NCBI RefSeq assembly: GCF_009765985.1
Contig: NZ_LMUM01000034.1
Coordinates: 531,508-595,507 of the forward strand
Direction of reading: 5' to 3'
Length of the DNA stretch: 64,000 bases
DNA from: Acidobacterium sp. S8
GTDB taxonomy: Bacteria > Acidobacteriota > Terriglobia > Terriglobales > Acidobacteriaceae
In this document: positions 1-9,507 of the stretch, in pieces
Position numbering within the stretch: the first letter of the stretch is position 1
How the letters are laid out: each line of letters starts with the position of its first letter
Notes under the pieces: generated by a model
Seen by the model: only the letters and a program-made list of their open reading frames with translations
What the model was told of the DNA's origin: nothing
Database searches by the model: none
Program-made: the position numbers and the translations under genes

Positions 1-336
1 GCCCTGGTTACGTTTCAGAAATTCCGGCGAGACGGAGTAAGGGAAACCAAGCGTTGTCACAGCATTTGTTGCGATGGCACGCTCCGCGCCCTTCTGGTTT
101 ACGACAATGCCGATGATCTCGATATCATCCGGCGCATCCAGATATTCAAGTACCTGCTCTGAGTCCGCCATCTGCGGCACAGCCTTTGGCGAAACAAAGG
201 AGACTGCGTCAATATACTTAAATCCCGCGGCAATCAAGGTGCGCAGGTAGTCGGCCTTCACTTCAGCCGGAATTGGTTTCGGCAGCCCTTGCCACGCGTC
301 GCGGGGGCATTCAATCAGTTTGACGGCTTCGCTCAT
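1..336 (-). CDS. Hydroxymethylglutaryl-CoA lyase-like protein (3' part missing)
   Basis: The first 112 codons of a gene that runs off the left edge. The protein starts MSEAVKLIECPRDAWQGL and continues with a segment in which an early LIAAGFKYIDAVSFVSPKAV stretch matches the beta-alpha barrel start of HMGL-like lyases (the SFVSPKxVPQMAD signature region of HMG-CoA lyase). Members cleave 3-hydroxy-3-methylglutaryl-CoA to acetyl-CoA and acetoacetate, in leucine or fatty-acid-like catabolism. The ATG at 336 lies 15 bases after the stop of the upstream membrane-protein gene on the same strand, so the two may be co-transcribed; a weak AGTGAG precedes it. Because the C-terminal catalytic residues are outside the window, another HMGL-family enzyme cannot be excluded. 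Confidence 0.8.
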   Translation of the reverse strand, partial: MSEAVKLIECPRDAWQGLPKPIPAEVKADYLRTLIAAGFKYIDAVSFVSPKAVPQMADSEQVLEYLDAPDDIEIIGIVVNQKGAERAIATNAVTTLGFPYSVSPEFLKRNQG

Positions 337-351
337 CGCAACTCACTTACT

Positions 352-744
352 TTATAGATGCGCGAGCGCAACAACAATACCAACCGCGCCAAAATGCACA
401 ATCGCCGTAGTCACCAGCGCGGATACGAATCCCCTGGCACGCAGAACCAGCGACATCAGGAATCCATACAGCGGAAACTGCAGGTACATCATCCCCTGCG
501 AGAGCACGTTGGCGACGTCGGCAGGGAAACCGAGAATATGGCTTTGTACCAGCTGCACCCATGGATAAAGCATGCGCAGCGCATCCGGACCAGCCAGCGC
601 CATTACGCCTGCCGCGCGCACGGTGAGCGGCGTTACCAGGATGCCGATCAGCAGCGGCCACCATGTCAACCAGGTGGAAGATGCGGCTTTCTTCTTCCTG
701 CGGGTGGCGGGTTTTCGCTGCGTTGCAGATGTGGCCGGGCTCAT
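352..744 (-). CDS. Small hypothetical membrane protein
   Basis: A 130-residue protein with a basic N-terminus (KPATRRKKKAAS) followed by about three hydrophobic segments: roughly residues 25-45, 75-95 and 105-130. I do not recognise the family. The ATG at 744 is preferred over a longer frame opening at 987, because the longer version would overlap the divergent M28 peptidase gene and lacks membrane-protein character in its extension. No Shine-Dalgarno is seen; TATGCT sits exactly six bases before the ATG. It is followed at 15 bases by the HMG-CoA-lyase-like gene. Confidence 0.55.
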   Translation of the reverse strand: MSPATSATQRKPATRRKKKAASSTWLTWWPLLIGILVTPLTVRAAGVMALAGPDALRMLYPWVQLVQSHILGFPADVANVLSQGMMYLQFPLYGFLMSLVLRARGFVSALVTTAIVHFGAVGIVVALAHL

Positions 745-837
745 ATTTTGAGCATAACCGCCCAGCGCGCAGATGGAGGAAAGCGGGTGAGGAAAACTAG
801 CGCGCGATGTACCAGAAAACGCACCGGAGCCGCATGA

Positions 838-849
838 TAGGATGCGCCT
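838..849 (+). promoter_or_regulatory. -10-like TAGGAT six bases before the M28 peptidase ATG
   Basis: TAGGAT at 838-843, then six bases, then ATG at 850, with no Shine-Dalgarno. The same spacing occurs at thiG, coaBC, rph and the mutarotase, suggesting transcription starts at the start codon. No clear -35 is visible. Confidence 0.35.
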
Positions 850-2310
850 ATGCTCCGGAAACAAACCATTCTTACCTCCTTCGCGGCCGCGTGTCTTCTT
901 TTGCCCTGCTTCACTTCCGCCCAGTCGATTCAGGATCGACTGAAGCAGCTGATGAACACCTCGACAGGCGCATGGACACCAGAACAAATCGCCACCATGG
1001 AGAAGCTGCGCGACGCCGCCATGCAGGATCCATACGCGCTCAAAGAACTACGGCATCTCACCGACAATATCGGCCCGCGGCTGAGCGGATCGCCGCAGGC
1101 GCAGAAGGCTGTCGACTACGTTGCCGCGGAGATGCGTGCCCTAGGCGCAGATGTGCAGCTTGAGAAGACCTCAGTCACGCATTGGGTGCGCGGTGTAGAA
1201 ACAGCGGAGCTGACTGCATGGCCGGGGATGGCTGATGGAACCAAGCAGAAGATTGTGCTCACCGCTCTCGGCGGAAGCGTGGCCACGAATGCCGATGGAC
1301 TGGTTGCCGATGTGGCCGTCGTCGATTCCTTTGACGAATTGAAGAAGCTGCCTGAAGGCGCGGTGAAGGGCAAGATTCTGCTCTTCAATGAAAAATTCGA
1401 CAAGCGTCTTGCCGCGCAGGGCGATGGATTGAACGCCTACGGACAGGGCGTGATGTATCGCGGCGCAGGCCCGAGCGTGGCTGCGTCCCTTGGAGCAGTC
1501 GCCGTGCTGGTTCGTTCAGTGGGCGGCGCCGACTACCGCCTGCCGCATACCGGAGCCACCGTCTACGCTGACGGACTGACGAAGATTCCAGCCGCAGCCG
1601 TAACGGCAGAAGACGCCGATCTGCTTGCCAATCTCACGCAACAGGGACAGGTGCGTATGCGGCTCACCCTTACGCCGCAAACTCTGCCGCCCGCGCCCAG
1701 CTACAACGTTGTCGCCGACTGGAAGGGCTCAGAGCACCCCGAGCAGGTTGTCATCGTCTCCGGCCACCTCGACTCATGGGACCTCGGCACCGGAGCCATC
1801 GATGATGGCGCGGGCATCGTCGTTTCCATGCAGGCCATTCACTTGCTCCAACAACTCGGCATTCATCCCAAGCGTACCGTGCGCTTCATTGCATGGATGG
1901 ATGAAGAACAGGGCGGCGAAGGCGCAGCGACCTACGCTAAAGATCACGCAGCAGATTTAAATAACCACGTCGGCGCGCTCGAGTCCGATCTTGGAGCCGG
2001 GCATCCGGTCGGCATTATCGCCGCAGGCAAGCCCGCTCTTGCAGAATTCCTTCGGCCCGTCGCTCACACACTCGCCCCCATTGGGGCCACCGTCGTCACC
2101 TCCAGCGAAGACGCAGGGGAAGATATCTCCTTCCTCAAGGGAGTGCCGCAGTTCGCGCCCAACCAGGACAGCCGCTTTTACTTCAATTACCACCACACCG
2201 CAGCGGATACTTTCGATAAGGTGAATCCACAGGAACTGAATGAGAATGCCGCGGTGATGACGGTTCTGGCGTATGCGCTGGCGGATTCGCCAACGCCTGC
2301 GCCGAGATAG
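850..2310 (+). CDS. Secreted M28-family metallopeptidase
   Basis: 486 residues with an N-terminal signal peptide (cleavage near residue 24 after FTSA), a PA-like insert around residues 140-270, and a zinc-dependent M28 peptidase domain from about 285. Expected metal ligands and catalytic acids are visible: SGHLDSWDLG (H306, D308), the D of GAIDDGAG near 318, the acid pair in WMDEEQGG near 352, ESDLGA near 380, and a late NYHHTAADT histidine. This is the architecture of carboxypeptidase Q/aminopeptidase-like M28 enzymes that trim peptides outside the cytoplasm. The gene converges on the YjbR-like gene across a shared terminator. Substrate specificity cannot be read from sequence. Confidence 0.88.
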   Translation: MLRKQTILTSFAAACLLLPCFTSAQSIQDRLKQLMNTSTGAWTPEQIATMEKLRDAAMQDPYALKELRHLTDNIGPRLSGSPQAQKAVDYVAAEMRALGADVQLEKTSVTHWVRGVETAELTAWPGMADGTKQKIVLTALGGSVATNADGLVADVAVVDSFDELKKLPEGAVKGKILLFNEKFDKRLAAQGDGLNAYGQGVMYRGAGPSVAASLGAVAVLVRSVGGADYRLPHTGATVYADGLTKIPAAAVTAEDADLLANLTQQGQVRMRLTLTPQTLPPAPSYNVVADWKGSEHPEQVVIVSGHLDSWDLGTGAIDDGAGIVVSMQAIHLLQQLGIHPKRTVRFIAWMDEEQGGEGAATYAKDHAADLNNHVGALESDLGAGHPVGIIAAGKPALAEFLRPVAHTLAPIGATVVTSSEDAGEDISFLKGVPQFAPNQDSRFYFNYHHTAADTFDKVNPQELNENAAVMTVLAYALADSPTPAPR

Positions 2311-2350
2311 ATCAACAATAGAGTGGGTGCTCTTTTTGCATCATCAGGGG

Positions 2351-2381
2351 AAAAGATCGAAGCCTGCTACTTCGATCTTTT
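2351..2381. terminator. Bidirectional intrinsic terminator
   Basis: Perfect 12-base-pair stem (AAAAGATCGAAG / CTTCGATCTTTT) with a 7-base loop between the convergent M28 and YjbR-like genes. The minus-strand stop codon lies in the loop, so the left arm and the end of the minus-strand coding region overlap. A-rich and T-rich flanks make it usable in both directions. Confidence 0.75.
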
Positions 2382-2708
2382 CTTCGTCTTCCGATTCTTT
2401 TCTCTACGCAGTTTCCATGCAGTGGTCAGCGCACCTGTAAGCGAATCCTCATCGGCCTTCGCAAGCACAATGTGCGTGCTTCCCATATGCCCCCATCCTC
2501 CGGCGATAGGCACAAATAAATCGGGCCGCTCCTCGACAAACGCAGCCTGTTGCTCCGGAGTCAGCATGAGATTTCCATAGCCCTTGTTTTCGGCGGCGAG
2601 GGTGGCAAAGATCCTGCCGTCAACACGAAAGTCAGCCGAGCCCATGTGGGAGCCTTCTTCAGCGCCTTGCAGGCTCAAAGCAATCCGGCGAAAGTCGGAA
2701 GCATTCAT
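2367..2708 (-). CDS. MmcQ/YjbR-like protein
   Basis: 113 residues starting MNASDFRRIALSLQGAEE, with the family pattern: an N-terminal helix then an acidic GAEEGSHMG turn, DFRV.GRIFATLA strand, KLTPEQQ-type segment (here MLTPEQQAAFVEERPD) and GWGHMGSTHIVL. YjbR/MmcQ proteins adopt a CyaY-like fold and are annotated as DNA-binding-like, but a biochemical role is not established. The C-terminus is strongly basic (KNRKTKKRSK). Stand-alone gene, lying 15 bases downstream of the oxidase gene on the same strand, so possibly the second gene of a two-gene unit. Confidence 0.8.
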   Translation of the reverse strand: MNASDFRRIALSLQGAEEGSHMGSADFRVDGRIFATLAAENKGYGNLMLTPEQQAAFVEERPDLFVPIAGGWGHMGSTHIVLAKADEDSLTGALTTAWKLRREKNRKTKKRSK

Positions 2709-2723
2709 GATGGGTATGTAACG

Positions 2724-4079
2724 CTAAGCACTATATAAATTCGTTTCGAGAAATTTATTCCGAAACTTGCCCTGGGGATCGTAGTGTCCGACCAGCGATT
2801 TGAAATCCGCCAGCTTTTCGTATTTCGCCTCAAGCTGCGCGGGTGGAATCGTGAAAAGCTTGGCCCAGTGCGGACGGGTATCGAAAGGCGCCAGCTGTTT
2901 TTCGATCAATGGCAGAATCTCCTTCACGGCTGGCCATTCCGGCTTCCATGTAAAGTGGATCGCCATCGAATCGCGTTTGTACGCCATGCTCATCCAGAGA
3001 TTATCTGCGGCAATCGTTCGCAACTCAGTGATAAACAAATGCGGCGTAATGCGATCACGCAACTTTTCCACCGCGAGAATCGCCTCATATCCGTGTTCGC
3101 GCGGTACAAAATATTCCGTTTGCAGTTCAGCTCCGCTGCTGGGCGTAAAGTTCATGCGGAAGTGCGGCATGCGCTCATACCACGGCCCCGGAATTCCCAT
3201 CTGCTCTGTGCATGGTGTGGCGTCGTGCCCCGCAATCGGATGCAGCTTGTGAGTGGCGAGCTTTGCGCCGTAGAACTCCGGGGGTAACTGTGACGATTCT
3301 CCCGGTATCACACGGCTCTTGATCCAGACCTGTGTAGCGCGATGGTTCTGCCAGTCGGTAAACAGGCTCACGCTATATCCGCTGCCGAAGATCGTATCGA
3401 GATTATTCTTCAGCTGATCGAACGAAAGATTTTCATAGACTTCCTGTCGCATCTGAAAAGTCGGCAGCAGATCGAGCGTAATGCGCGTGATGACGCCAAG
3501 CGCTCCCAGCGAGACAACCGCGCCCTGAAACCGATCGCCATCCTTCGCGCGCGTAAGCATAGCGAGATTTCCATTGGCCGTAACAAACTCGATTCCGGAA
3601 ACCGCCGTGCTCAGATTGCCGTTGTGAATTCCTGACCCATGCGTTCCAGTCGAGCACGCTCCCACAACGGTAATGTGCGGGAGGGAAGCGAGATTATGCA
3701 GCGCATAGCCGCGCTGATCGATGTAAGGCGCAAGCTGGCCATAGCGCACGCCGGCACCCACGGTGACAGTGCGCGCCTTATCATCAATCGTCATTTCCTG
3801 AAGATGTTCGAGCGAGATCTGGTTTGCTGTGCTGTCGGCGATGGAATTGAACGAATGACGCGCGCCAAGAGCACGGAGCTTGGCGCATTGTTTTACGACC
3901 TGCGGCACCTCGTCCGCCGATGCAGGCTGGAAAAGATGGTCAGTGGAATAGGTCAAATTTCCCGACCAGTTGGTGCGCGGCGCGACTTTCGGCGGACTTT
4001 GCTCAGCAGAAGCGAGTCGTGACAAGGTAACTCCACCTATGAGTATGCCGGAAGTCTTTAGAAAGTCGCGTTTGTTCAT
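2724..4079 (-). CDS. FAD-linked alditol/aldonolactone oxidase
   Basis: 451 residues. The N-terminus NKRDFLKTSGILIGG plus a hydrophobic run resembles a Tat-type signal with KR in place of RR, so export of a folded flavoprotein is likely. The FAD_binding_4 (PCMH-type) domain spans about 40-220, with GARHSFNSIAD near residue 75; this histidine is the expected covalent FAD attachment seen in alditol oxidases. The C-terminal part matches the D-arabinono-1,4-lactone oxidase domain (MNFTPSSGAELQTEYFVPRE, ends FRNKFLETNLY). Such enzymes oxidise polyols (xylitol, sorbitol) or aldonolactones with O2, giving H2O2. The exact substrate is unresolved. Confidence 0.85.
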   Translation of the reverse strand: MNKRDFLKTSGILIGGVTLSRLASAEQSPPKVAPRTNWSGNLTYSTDHLFQPASADEVPQVVKQCAKLRALGARHSFNSIADSTANQISLEHLQEMTIDDKARTVTVGAGVRYGQLAPYIDQRGYALHNLASLPHITVVGACSTGTHGSGIHNGNLSTAVSGIEFVTANGNLAMLTRAKDGDRFQGAVVSLGALGVITRITLDLLPTFQMRQEVYENLSFDQLKNNLDTIFGSGYSVSLFTDWQNHRATQVWIKSRVIPGESSQLPPEFYGAKLATHKLHPIAGHDATPCTEQMGIPGPWYERMPHFRMNFTPSSGAELQTEYFVPREHGYEAILAVEKLRDRITPHLFITELRTIAADNLWMSMAYKRDSMAIHFTWKPEWPAVKEILPLIEKQLAPFDTRPHWAKLFTIPPAQLEAKYEKLADFKSLVGHYDPQGKFRNKFLETNLYSA

Positions 4080-4183
4080 ATGGGCAACTTTGTATCACCC
4101 GCACGTTGGGTATGGCGAGAGCGCTCGCTGTTGTATTGCCAGGTGAGCGAAGTGTTATCTATCGAAGCTTGAGACGGGACTGA

Positions 4184-4200
4184 CCTATTTTGGAACCGTC
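4184..4200. repeat. Short repeat copy CCTATTTTGGAACCGTC
   Basis: Directly abutting the stop codon of the VOC gene. It resembles, with two differences, one arm of the perfect inverted repeat at 39139-39174, read on the minus strand there. GACGG upstream (4173-4177) and CCGTC at the end could pair weakly. Function unknown. Confidence 0.3.
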
Positions 4201-4652
4201 TATCCCTTATTGTCTTTTTGTAACTCCTCTAACGAAACATCTTTGATGTGAGTTCCAATCCACCATTGGAAGCCAAAGGGGTCTTCGATGCCGGCGCTGC
4301 GGTCGCCGTAGAACTGGTCAGCGGGTTCTCGTAGGCTTTTTGCACCGGCGGCGAGGGCGTGTTGGTAGACGGCATCGCAATTTTCGACGTAGAGCATGAT
4401 GCTCGCCGCGGAGCCGCCGAAGTGCTTGGGGCCGTAGATTTCGCGCTCGGGAAATTCATCGGCCAGCATGATGACGGAATCGCCGATTTCGAGTTCAGCA
4501 TGGCCGATGCGACCGTCTTGCTGCGGCATGCGCATGCGCTCGGTTGCACCAAAGGCTTTTTTGTAAAAATCGAGAGCTTCTGCAGCGCCGCGAATGTGCA
4601 GATAGGGCTGAATGCTGTGGTAGCCGTCGGGTATTGGTTTGACTTGTGACAT
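4200..4652 (-). CDS. VOC/PhnB-like glyoxalase-fold protein
   Basis: 150 residues, one vicinal-oxygen-chelate module: YLHIRGAAEALDFYKKAFGA at the start, then GHAELEIGDSVIMLADE, and the closing DRSAGIEDPFGFQWWIGTH. This layout is that of the PhnB/YdhR-like VOC subfamily, which often lacks a proven enzyme activity. ATG at 4652 has GGAGAAA upstream. Third gene of a minus-strand run led by the AraC regulator and a second VOC gene; 110 bases separate the two VOC genes, so read-through is possible. It resembles the VOC gene at 24992 in length and motif order. Confidence 0.85.
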   Translation of the reverse strand: MSQVKPIPDGYHSIQPYLHIRGAAEALDFYKKAFGATERMRMPQQDGRIGHAELEIGDSVIMLADEFPEREIYGPKHFGGSAASIMLYVENCDAVYQHALAAGAKSLREPADQFYGDRSAGIEDPFGFQWWIGTHIKDVSLEELQKDNKG

Positions 4653-4762
4653 ACGTCAGTTTCTCCAGATGTGGACCATTCTCGTTGAGGCCAGAGATAG
4701 CTGTATTGTAAAAATTTGAAGTGCTGCAAGCCTGGTGATGACAAACCGCAATTCTCTTCTAT

Positions 4763-5122
4763 TCAGGATTTAGGCTGCCACAGCTCGACGCGATTGCCTT
4801 CGGGATCGATGAACCAGCCGAAGAGCCCGTATTCCGTGTCTTCTCGTTTTGGGTCGACATTGACGCCTGCGGTTGCCAGTGCATCGAGGATCGCGCCGAG
4901 ATCATCGACCTGAAAATTGAGCATCGCGGGCTGGGCCGGCGGCCAGTAGGTGTCGTCGCTGCGAAAGAAGGCGACGACGGTGTATGCCTGTTGCTCCTTT
5001 GCGGGAAACATGAAACATCCACCCTCGGGCTTCAGTCCGAGATGGGCTTTATACCAGGCGTAGAGGGCTTTTGGATCTTTCGCCCGTATAAATGCTCCAC
5101 CTAAACCGATTGCTTTCGACAT
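4763..5122 (-). CDS. VOC-family glyoxalase-like protein
   Basis: 119 residues from the ATG at 5122, which has AGGAGAACC before it; an upstream in-frame start at 5164 would have no ribosome site. Features are GGAFIRAKDPKALYAWYKAH, a central YTVVAFF strand, MLNFQVDDLGAILDALATAG and the ending GLFGWFIDPEGNRVELWQP, typical of single-domain glyoxalase/bleomycin-resistance (VOC) proteins. It begins 25 bases after the AraC-type gene and is probably under its control. Substrate unknown. Confidence 0.85.
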   Translation of the reverse strand: MSKAIGLGGAFIRAKDPKALYAWYKAHLGLKPEGGCFMFPAKEQQAYTVVAFFRSDDTYWPPAQPAMLNFQVDDLGAILDALATAGVNVDPKREDTEYGLFGWFIDPEGNRVELWQPKS

Positions 5123-5147
5123 GGTTCTCCTTACAAGTCTGTATTGT

Positions 5148-5969
5148 TCAGACGATCGGCACATGGTTCATGTGCATCGTTGCTGAGGCGAGATATACCG
5201 ATGGGGTGACGCCGGAAAATGATTGAAAGTCATGAATGAAGTGTGGCTGGTCATAATAGCCGCAATCGAGCGCTATCTGTGTCCAATCCGCGTTTCCGAT
5301 CCCATGAACTGCCTGAATGACCTGCTGGAAGCGGCGGACGCGAGAAAAGGCTTTGGGAGTCAGGCCGACCTGCTGGCGAAAGAGCTGGATGAAGCGGCGT
5401 GGGCTGAGGCCGATCTGATCCGTGATAGCTGTGATGGTGGTTCCATGCGGGGTCTGCCGGATGCGATTGAGCGCATAGTTCACTGCCGGATGCCAGGCGA
5501 GCGGGCGCGCGAGTTGCGCCAGCAGGTCCTGCTCAAGGATGTGGAACATCACTGAGATGCCGGGTGCGGAAAGCATGCGTTCGCGCAGCTCTTCTACGCG
5601 GGTGCGCCAAAGATCTTCGAGCGTGACGGAGGCGTTTTCCATGGCGTCGGCTGGCTCGCGGAAGAAGGGAAACGCGCCGCCGGGCTGGAACTGGATGCCG
5701 AGGACGCGTTCCTGCCCCACGGTATCGATGACGAAGTAGTTGGTGCGCGCTCCGGAGAGGACGGCGTGGCCGTAGGTATCGAATTGTTGCAGATTGTCAG
5801 AGCGGTAGATGCGGATTGGTTCGTCTCTCAGGTTGAAGACGATAGTGGCTTCGCCGTTGGGCATGAGGCGCTCGTGCGTATGTGCGCCTTCAAGAATGCC
5901 TTCCCAATACCAGAAGCATTGGATGAACTGTCCTAGTGGATACGCTGGGGTGTAGCGCAAGGATGGCAT
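5148..5969 (-). CDS. AraC-family transcriptional regulator
   Basis: 273 residues. An N-terminal sensory part (YTPAYPLGQFIQCFWYWEG...) resembles the DUF6597-type domain, and the C-terminal third holds two helix-turn-helix units: TITAITDQIGLSPRRFIQLF and the later IALDCGYYDQPHFIHDFQSF.GVTPS, the classic AraC signature. It heads a minus-strand unit with a VOC gene 25 bases downstream, a common arrangement in which the regulator controls a small-molecule-handling enzyme. No Shine-Dalgarno is seen; TAAACT stands exactly six bases before the ATG. Confidence 0.9.
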   Translation of the reverse strand: MPSLRYTPAYPLGQFIQCFWYWEGILEGAHTHERLMPNGEATIVFNLRDEPIRIYRSDNLQQFDTYGHAVLSGARTNYFVIDTVGQERVLGIQFQPGGAFPFFREPADAMENASVTLEDLWRTRVEELRERMLSAPGISVMFHILEQDLLAQLARPLAWHPAVNYALNRIRQTPHGTTITAITDQIGLSPRRFIQLFRQQVGLTPKAFSRVRRFQQVIQAVHGIGNADWTQIALDCGYYDQPHFIHDFQSFSGVTPSVYLASATMHMNHVPIV

Positions 5970-6049
5970 GGCGGAAGTTTACTCTAGCCTGGCAGAGCCG
6001 GGACTAAAGCTCCCAGGATTTTTATGTCTTTTCAACGGGCTAAGGGTTT

Positions 6050-6084
6050 GGATGCCCCACATCTCTTCGAGATGTGGGGCATCC
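6050..6084. repeat. Perfect 16-bp hairpin repeat
   Basis: GGATGCCCCACATCTC / GAGATGTGGGGCATCC with a 3-base loop between the AraC gene and the zipper protein gene. A degenerate relative lies near 58038-58055 (GAGATGTGGGACATC). It shares the GGGGC core of the scattered repeats elsewhere in the window. Confidence 0.6.
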
Positions 6085-6101
6085 GCTTTCCACTGAACGT
6101 G

Positions 6102-6131
6102 AACGGCGCGGGCTGTTGTGCCCGCGCCGTT
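6102..6131. terminator. Probable terminator hairpin
   Basis: 12-bp perfect stem AACGGCGCGGGC / GCCCGCGCCGTT with a 6-base loop, 25 bases beyond the stop of the minus-strand zipper protein gene. The T-rich flank is on the plus side, so its use as a minus-strand terminator is inferred from position only. Confidence 0.5.
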
Positions 6132-6155
6132 TCTTTGCTTTAGATTTCGACTCTT

Positions 6156-7094
6156 TTAGTTTCGTGTTGGCATCAGGTCCATGGGTTCGGTGAGGCTGAA
6201 AGTGACGACTGAGCCTTTGGGTACTTCTGCCATTTCAGGGTGCTGCATGAGCAAGTGCGCGGTGATGACGCCAGCTCCGATGAGCGAGCCAACGAGTGCG
6301 CCTGTCGGGCCGCCGACTTGTGCGCCGACGAGCGCGCCTGTACCAGCGCCTGCCCCATATTCAATCGCGTTTTTCTTCAGATGCGACGAGGGTTGGATAC
6401 CGCCTTCGCTGTCAGTGCGCGTGTGAGGGGCCTTCGAGTCGATGACCTGTCCGTATAGGTGGTAGGCGGTGCCGTCCGGCAGGATGACGACATCGGGGCG
6501 CAGCCTCAGGGTGGCTGCCTGTCCGAAGTGATGGCCCTGTCTTACGCTCACGACCCGGCCGCGCAGCTCAGAGCCTGCGGGGATGATGATGCGTCCGTTC
6601 TTGTAAACGTCCGATGCTACCTGCGCTTTGAAGGCGGTTCCGGCGCTCGTTTCCTTGGTGGACAGCGTGTCCATGAGCCGGGCGCGGATATTTGTTCCCT
6701 CCGCCAGTTCGTTGCTGGGCGAAGGCACGAAACCGACGATGTCTTCATCGGGATTGTAGGGACGCGTGGCAAGCGTTGCGCCGGCTGCCGATGCAGGAGA
6801 AGTGCTGGTCCCCGATGATGTCGACGTCACGATGCCATAGTCGGGATTAGTGGCGGGCGCAGGGGCTGTAGCGGTGGTTGTGGGGGCTGCAGCGGGTGCG
6901 GTAGTAATCGCAGGCGATGGCTTGGCTACAGCCGGCGGCGGATCATCCGGGCTGGCGACGATGGTGTCATCGGCCGGCGGATTGGAAACTCCCTGATTGG
7001 GGGATTGAACAGCCTGCTGCGCAAATACTGCGGGCGCCAGGAGCAGTGCACTGGCAAACGCGATCAAGGTAAGAGAATTTCCGCTCTTTCTCAT
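6156..7094 (-). CDS. Secreted glycine-zipper protein
   Basis: 312 residues from the ATG at 7094, which has GGAG seven bases upstream. Order: signal peptide ending VFAQQ; a Pro/Ala/Thr-rich low-complexity stretch to about residue 105; a folded part (TNIRARLMDTLSTKETSAGT, AGSELRGRVVSVRQGHHFG, ATLRLRPDVVILPDG) that recalls the TrbI/VirB10-like beta-barrel module; then a glycine-zipper membrane-associating run (GAGAGTGALVGAQVGG followed by GALVGSLIGAG) near residues 250-285. Probably an envelope protein. No specific function can be given. Divergent from enolase across about 400 bases. Confidence 0.65.
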   Translation of the reverse strand: MRKSGNSLTLIAFASALLLAPAVFAQQAVQSPNQGVSNPPADDTIVASPDDPPPAVAKPSPAITTAPAAAPTTTATAPAPATNPDYGIVTSTSSGTSTSPASAAGATLATRPYNPDEDIVGFVPSPSNELAEGTNIRARLMDTLSTKETSAGTAFKAQVASDVYKNGRIIIPAGSELRGRVVSVRQGHHFGQAATLRLRPDVVILPDGTAYHLYGQVIDSKAPHTRTDSEGGIQPSSHLKKNAIEYGAGAGTGALVGAQVGGPTGALVGSLIGAGVITAHLLMQHPEMAEVPKGSVVTFSLTEPMDLMPTRN

Positions 7095-8786
<1,692 letters not shown>

Positions 8787-8800
8787 GTGAACAGTAAGAG

Positions 8801-8827
8801 AACGCGCGGATACGATGTCCGCGCGTT
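8801..8827 (+). terminator. eno: Terminator after enolase
   Basis: 10-bp perfect stem AACGCGCGGA / TCCGCGCGTT, 7-base loop, followed by TTGCTTT. It lies between the enolase stop and the next ATG (8859), so the downstream gene may have partly separate expression. Confidence 0.65.
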
Positions 8828-8858
8828 TTGCTTTGCCATCCCCCACAGGAGTTTCTTC

Positions 8859-9482
8859 ATGCGTATTTTCCAGGGCGCCATTTGTGCGGCCTTCCTCTCG
8901 ACTTCGTTGTTTGCCCAGCAGGCAGCTACTTCCCCAACCCCGAAATCGACTACTTCCACGGCGCAATCGGCATCATCTGAGCCTGCAATCAAGCCTCCAA
9001 CAAACCCGATCACCGCGGCGCAGATTGCCGAAATGCAACGGCTGACCGGAGCCGCCGAGACGAAGAAGCGCATTGTGGAAAGCGCCATGGAATACTACCG
9101 CCGGTCGTTTCCGCCGTATATTCCCCAGGATGTAGTGGAGGATCTGGAAAAAAGCCTGCGAAGCGCTGACATTGAATCGCATGCCGCGCAGATCTATCCG
9201 AAATACATTTCGACGGAAGATGCGACGCACATCATCGAGTTTTATAAGTCGCCTTCCGGGCAGCGGCTAATCCAGGCGCAGCCTTATCTGATGACGGAGA
9301 TTCAGCGTTCTGCCATTGAAGTAGCGCAGCAGACGGCTAAGGACGTGATTACGCGGCATAAGGCGGAAATTGAAGCAGCACAGCAGAAGTTTATGCAGGA
9401 TCGGCAGCAGGCGAAGCCTTCGCTGAACACGCCAAGCCCATCGCCTTCTACACCGAGCACTCCGAATTCACCACAGAAATAG
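8859..9482 (+). CDS. DUF2059-type secreted protein
   Basis: 207 residues from ATG 8859, with CAGGAG upstream. A signal peptide ends near STSLFAQQ, followed by a Thr/Ser/Pro-rich spacer. Then comes the DUF2059 pattern: a helical segment AAETKKRIVESAMEYYRRSFPPYIPQDVVEDLEK, then YPKYISTEDATHIIEFYKSPSGQRLIQAQPYL. The C-terminus is Ser/Pro-rich (SPSPSTPSTPNSP). DUF2059 proteins are periplasmic and of unknown role. It sits between eno and gpmI, 25 bases before gpmI, so it is probably transcribed with gpmI, but a glycolytic link is unlikely for an exported protein. Confidence 0.8.
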   Translation: MRIFQGAICAAFLSTSLFAQQAATSPTPKSTTSTAQSASSEPAIKPPTNPITAAQIAEMQRLTGAAETKKRIVESAMEYYRRSFPPYIPQDVVEDLEKSLRSADIESHAAQIYPKYISTEDATHIIEFYKSPSGQRLIQAQPYLMTEIQRSAIEVAQQTAKDVITRHKAEIEAAQQKFMQDRQQAKPSLNTPSPSPSTPSTPNSPQK

Positions 9483-9507
9483 CTGCTTTATTTGACAGGA
9501 GAAAGAG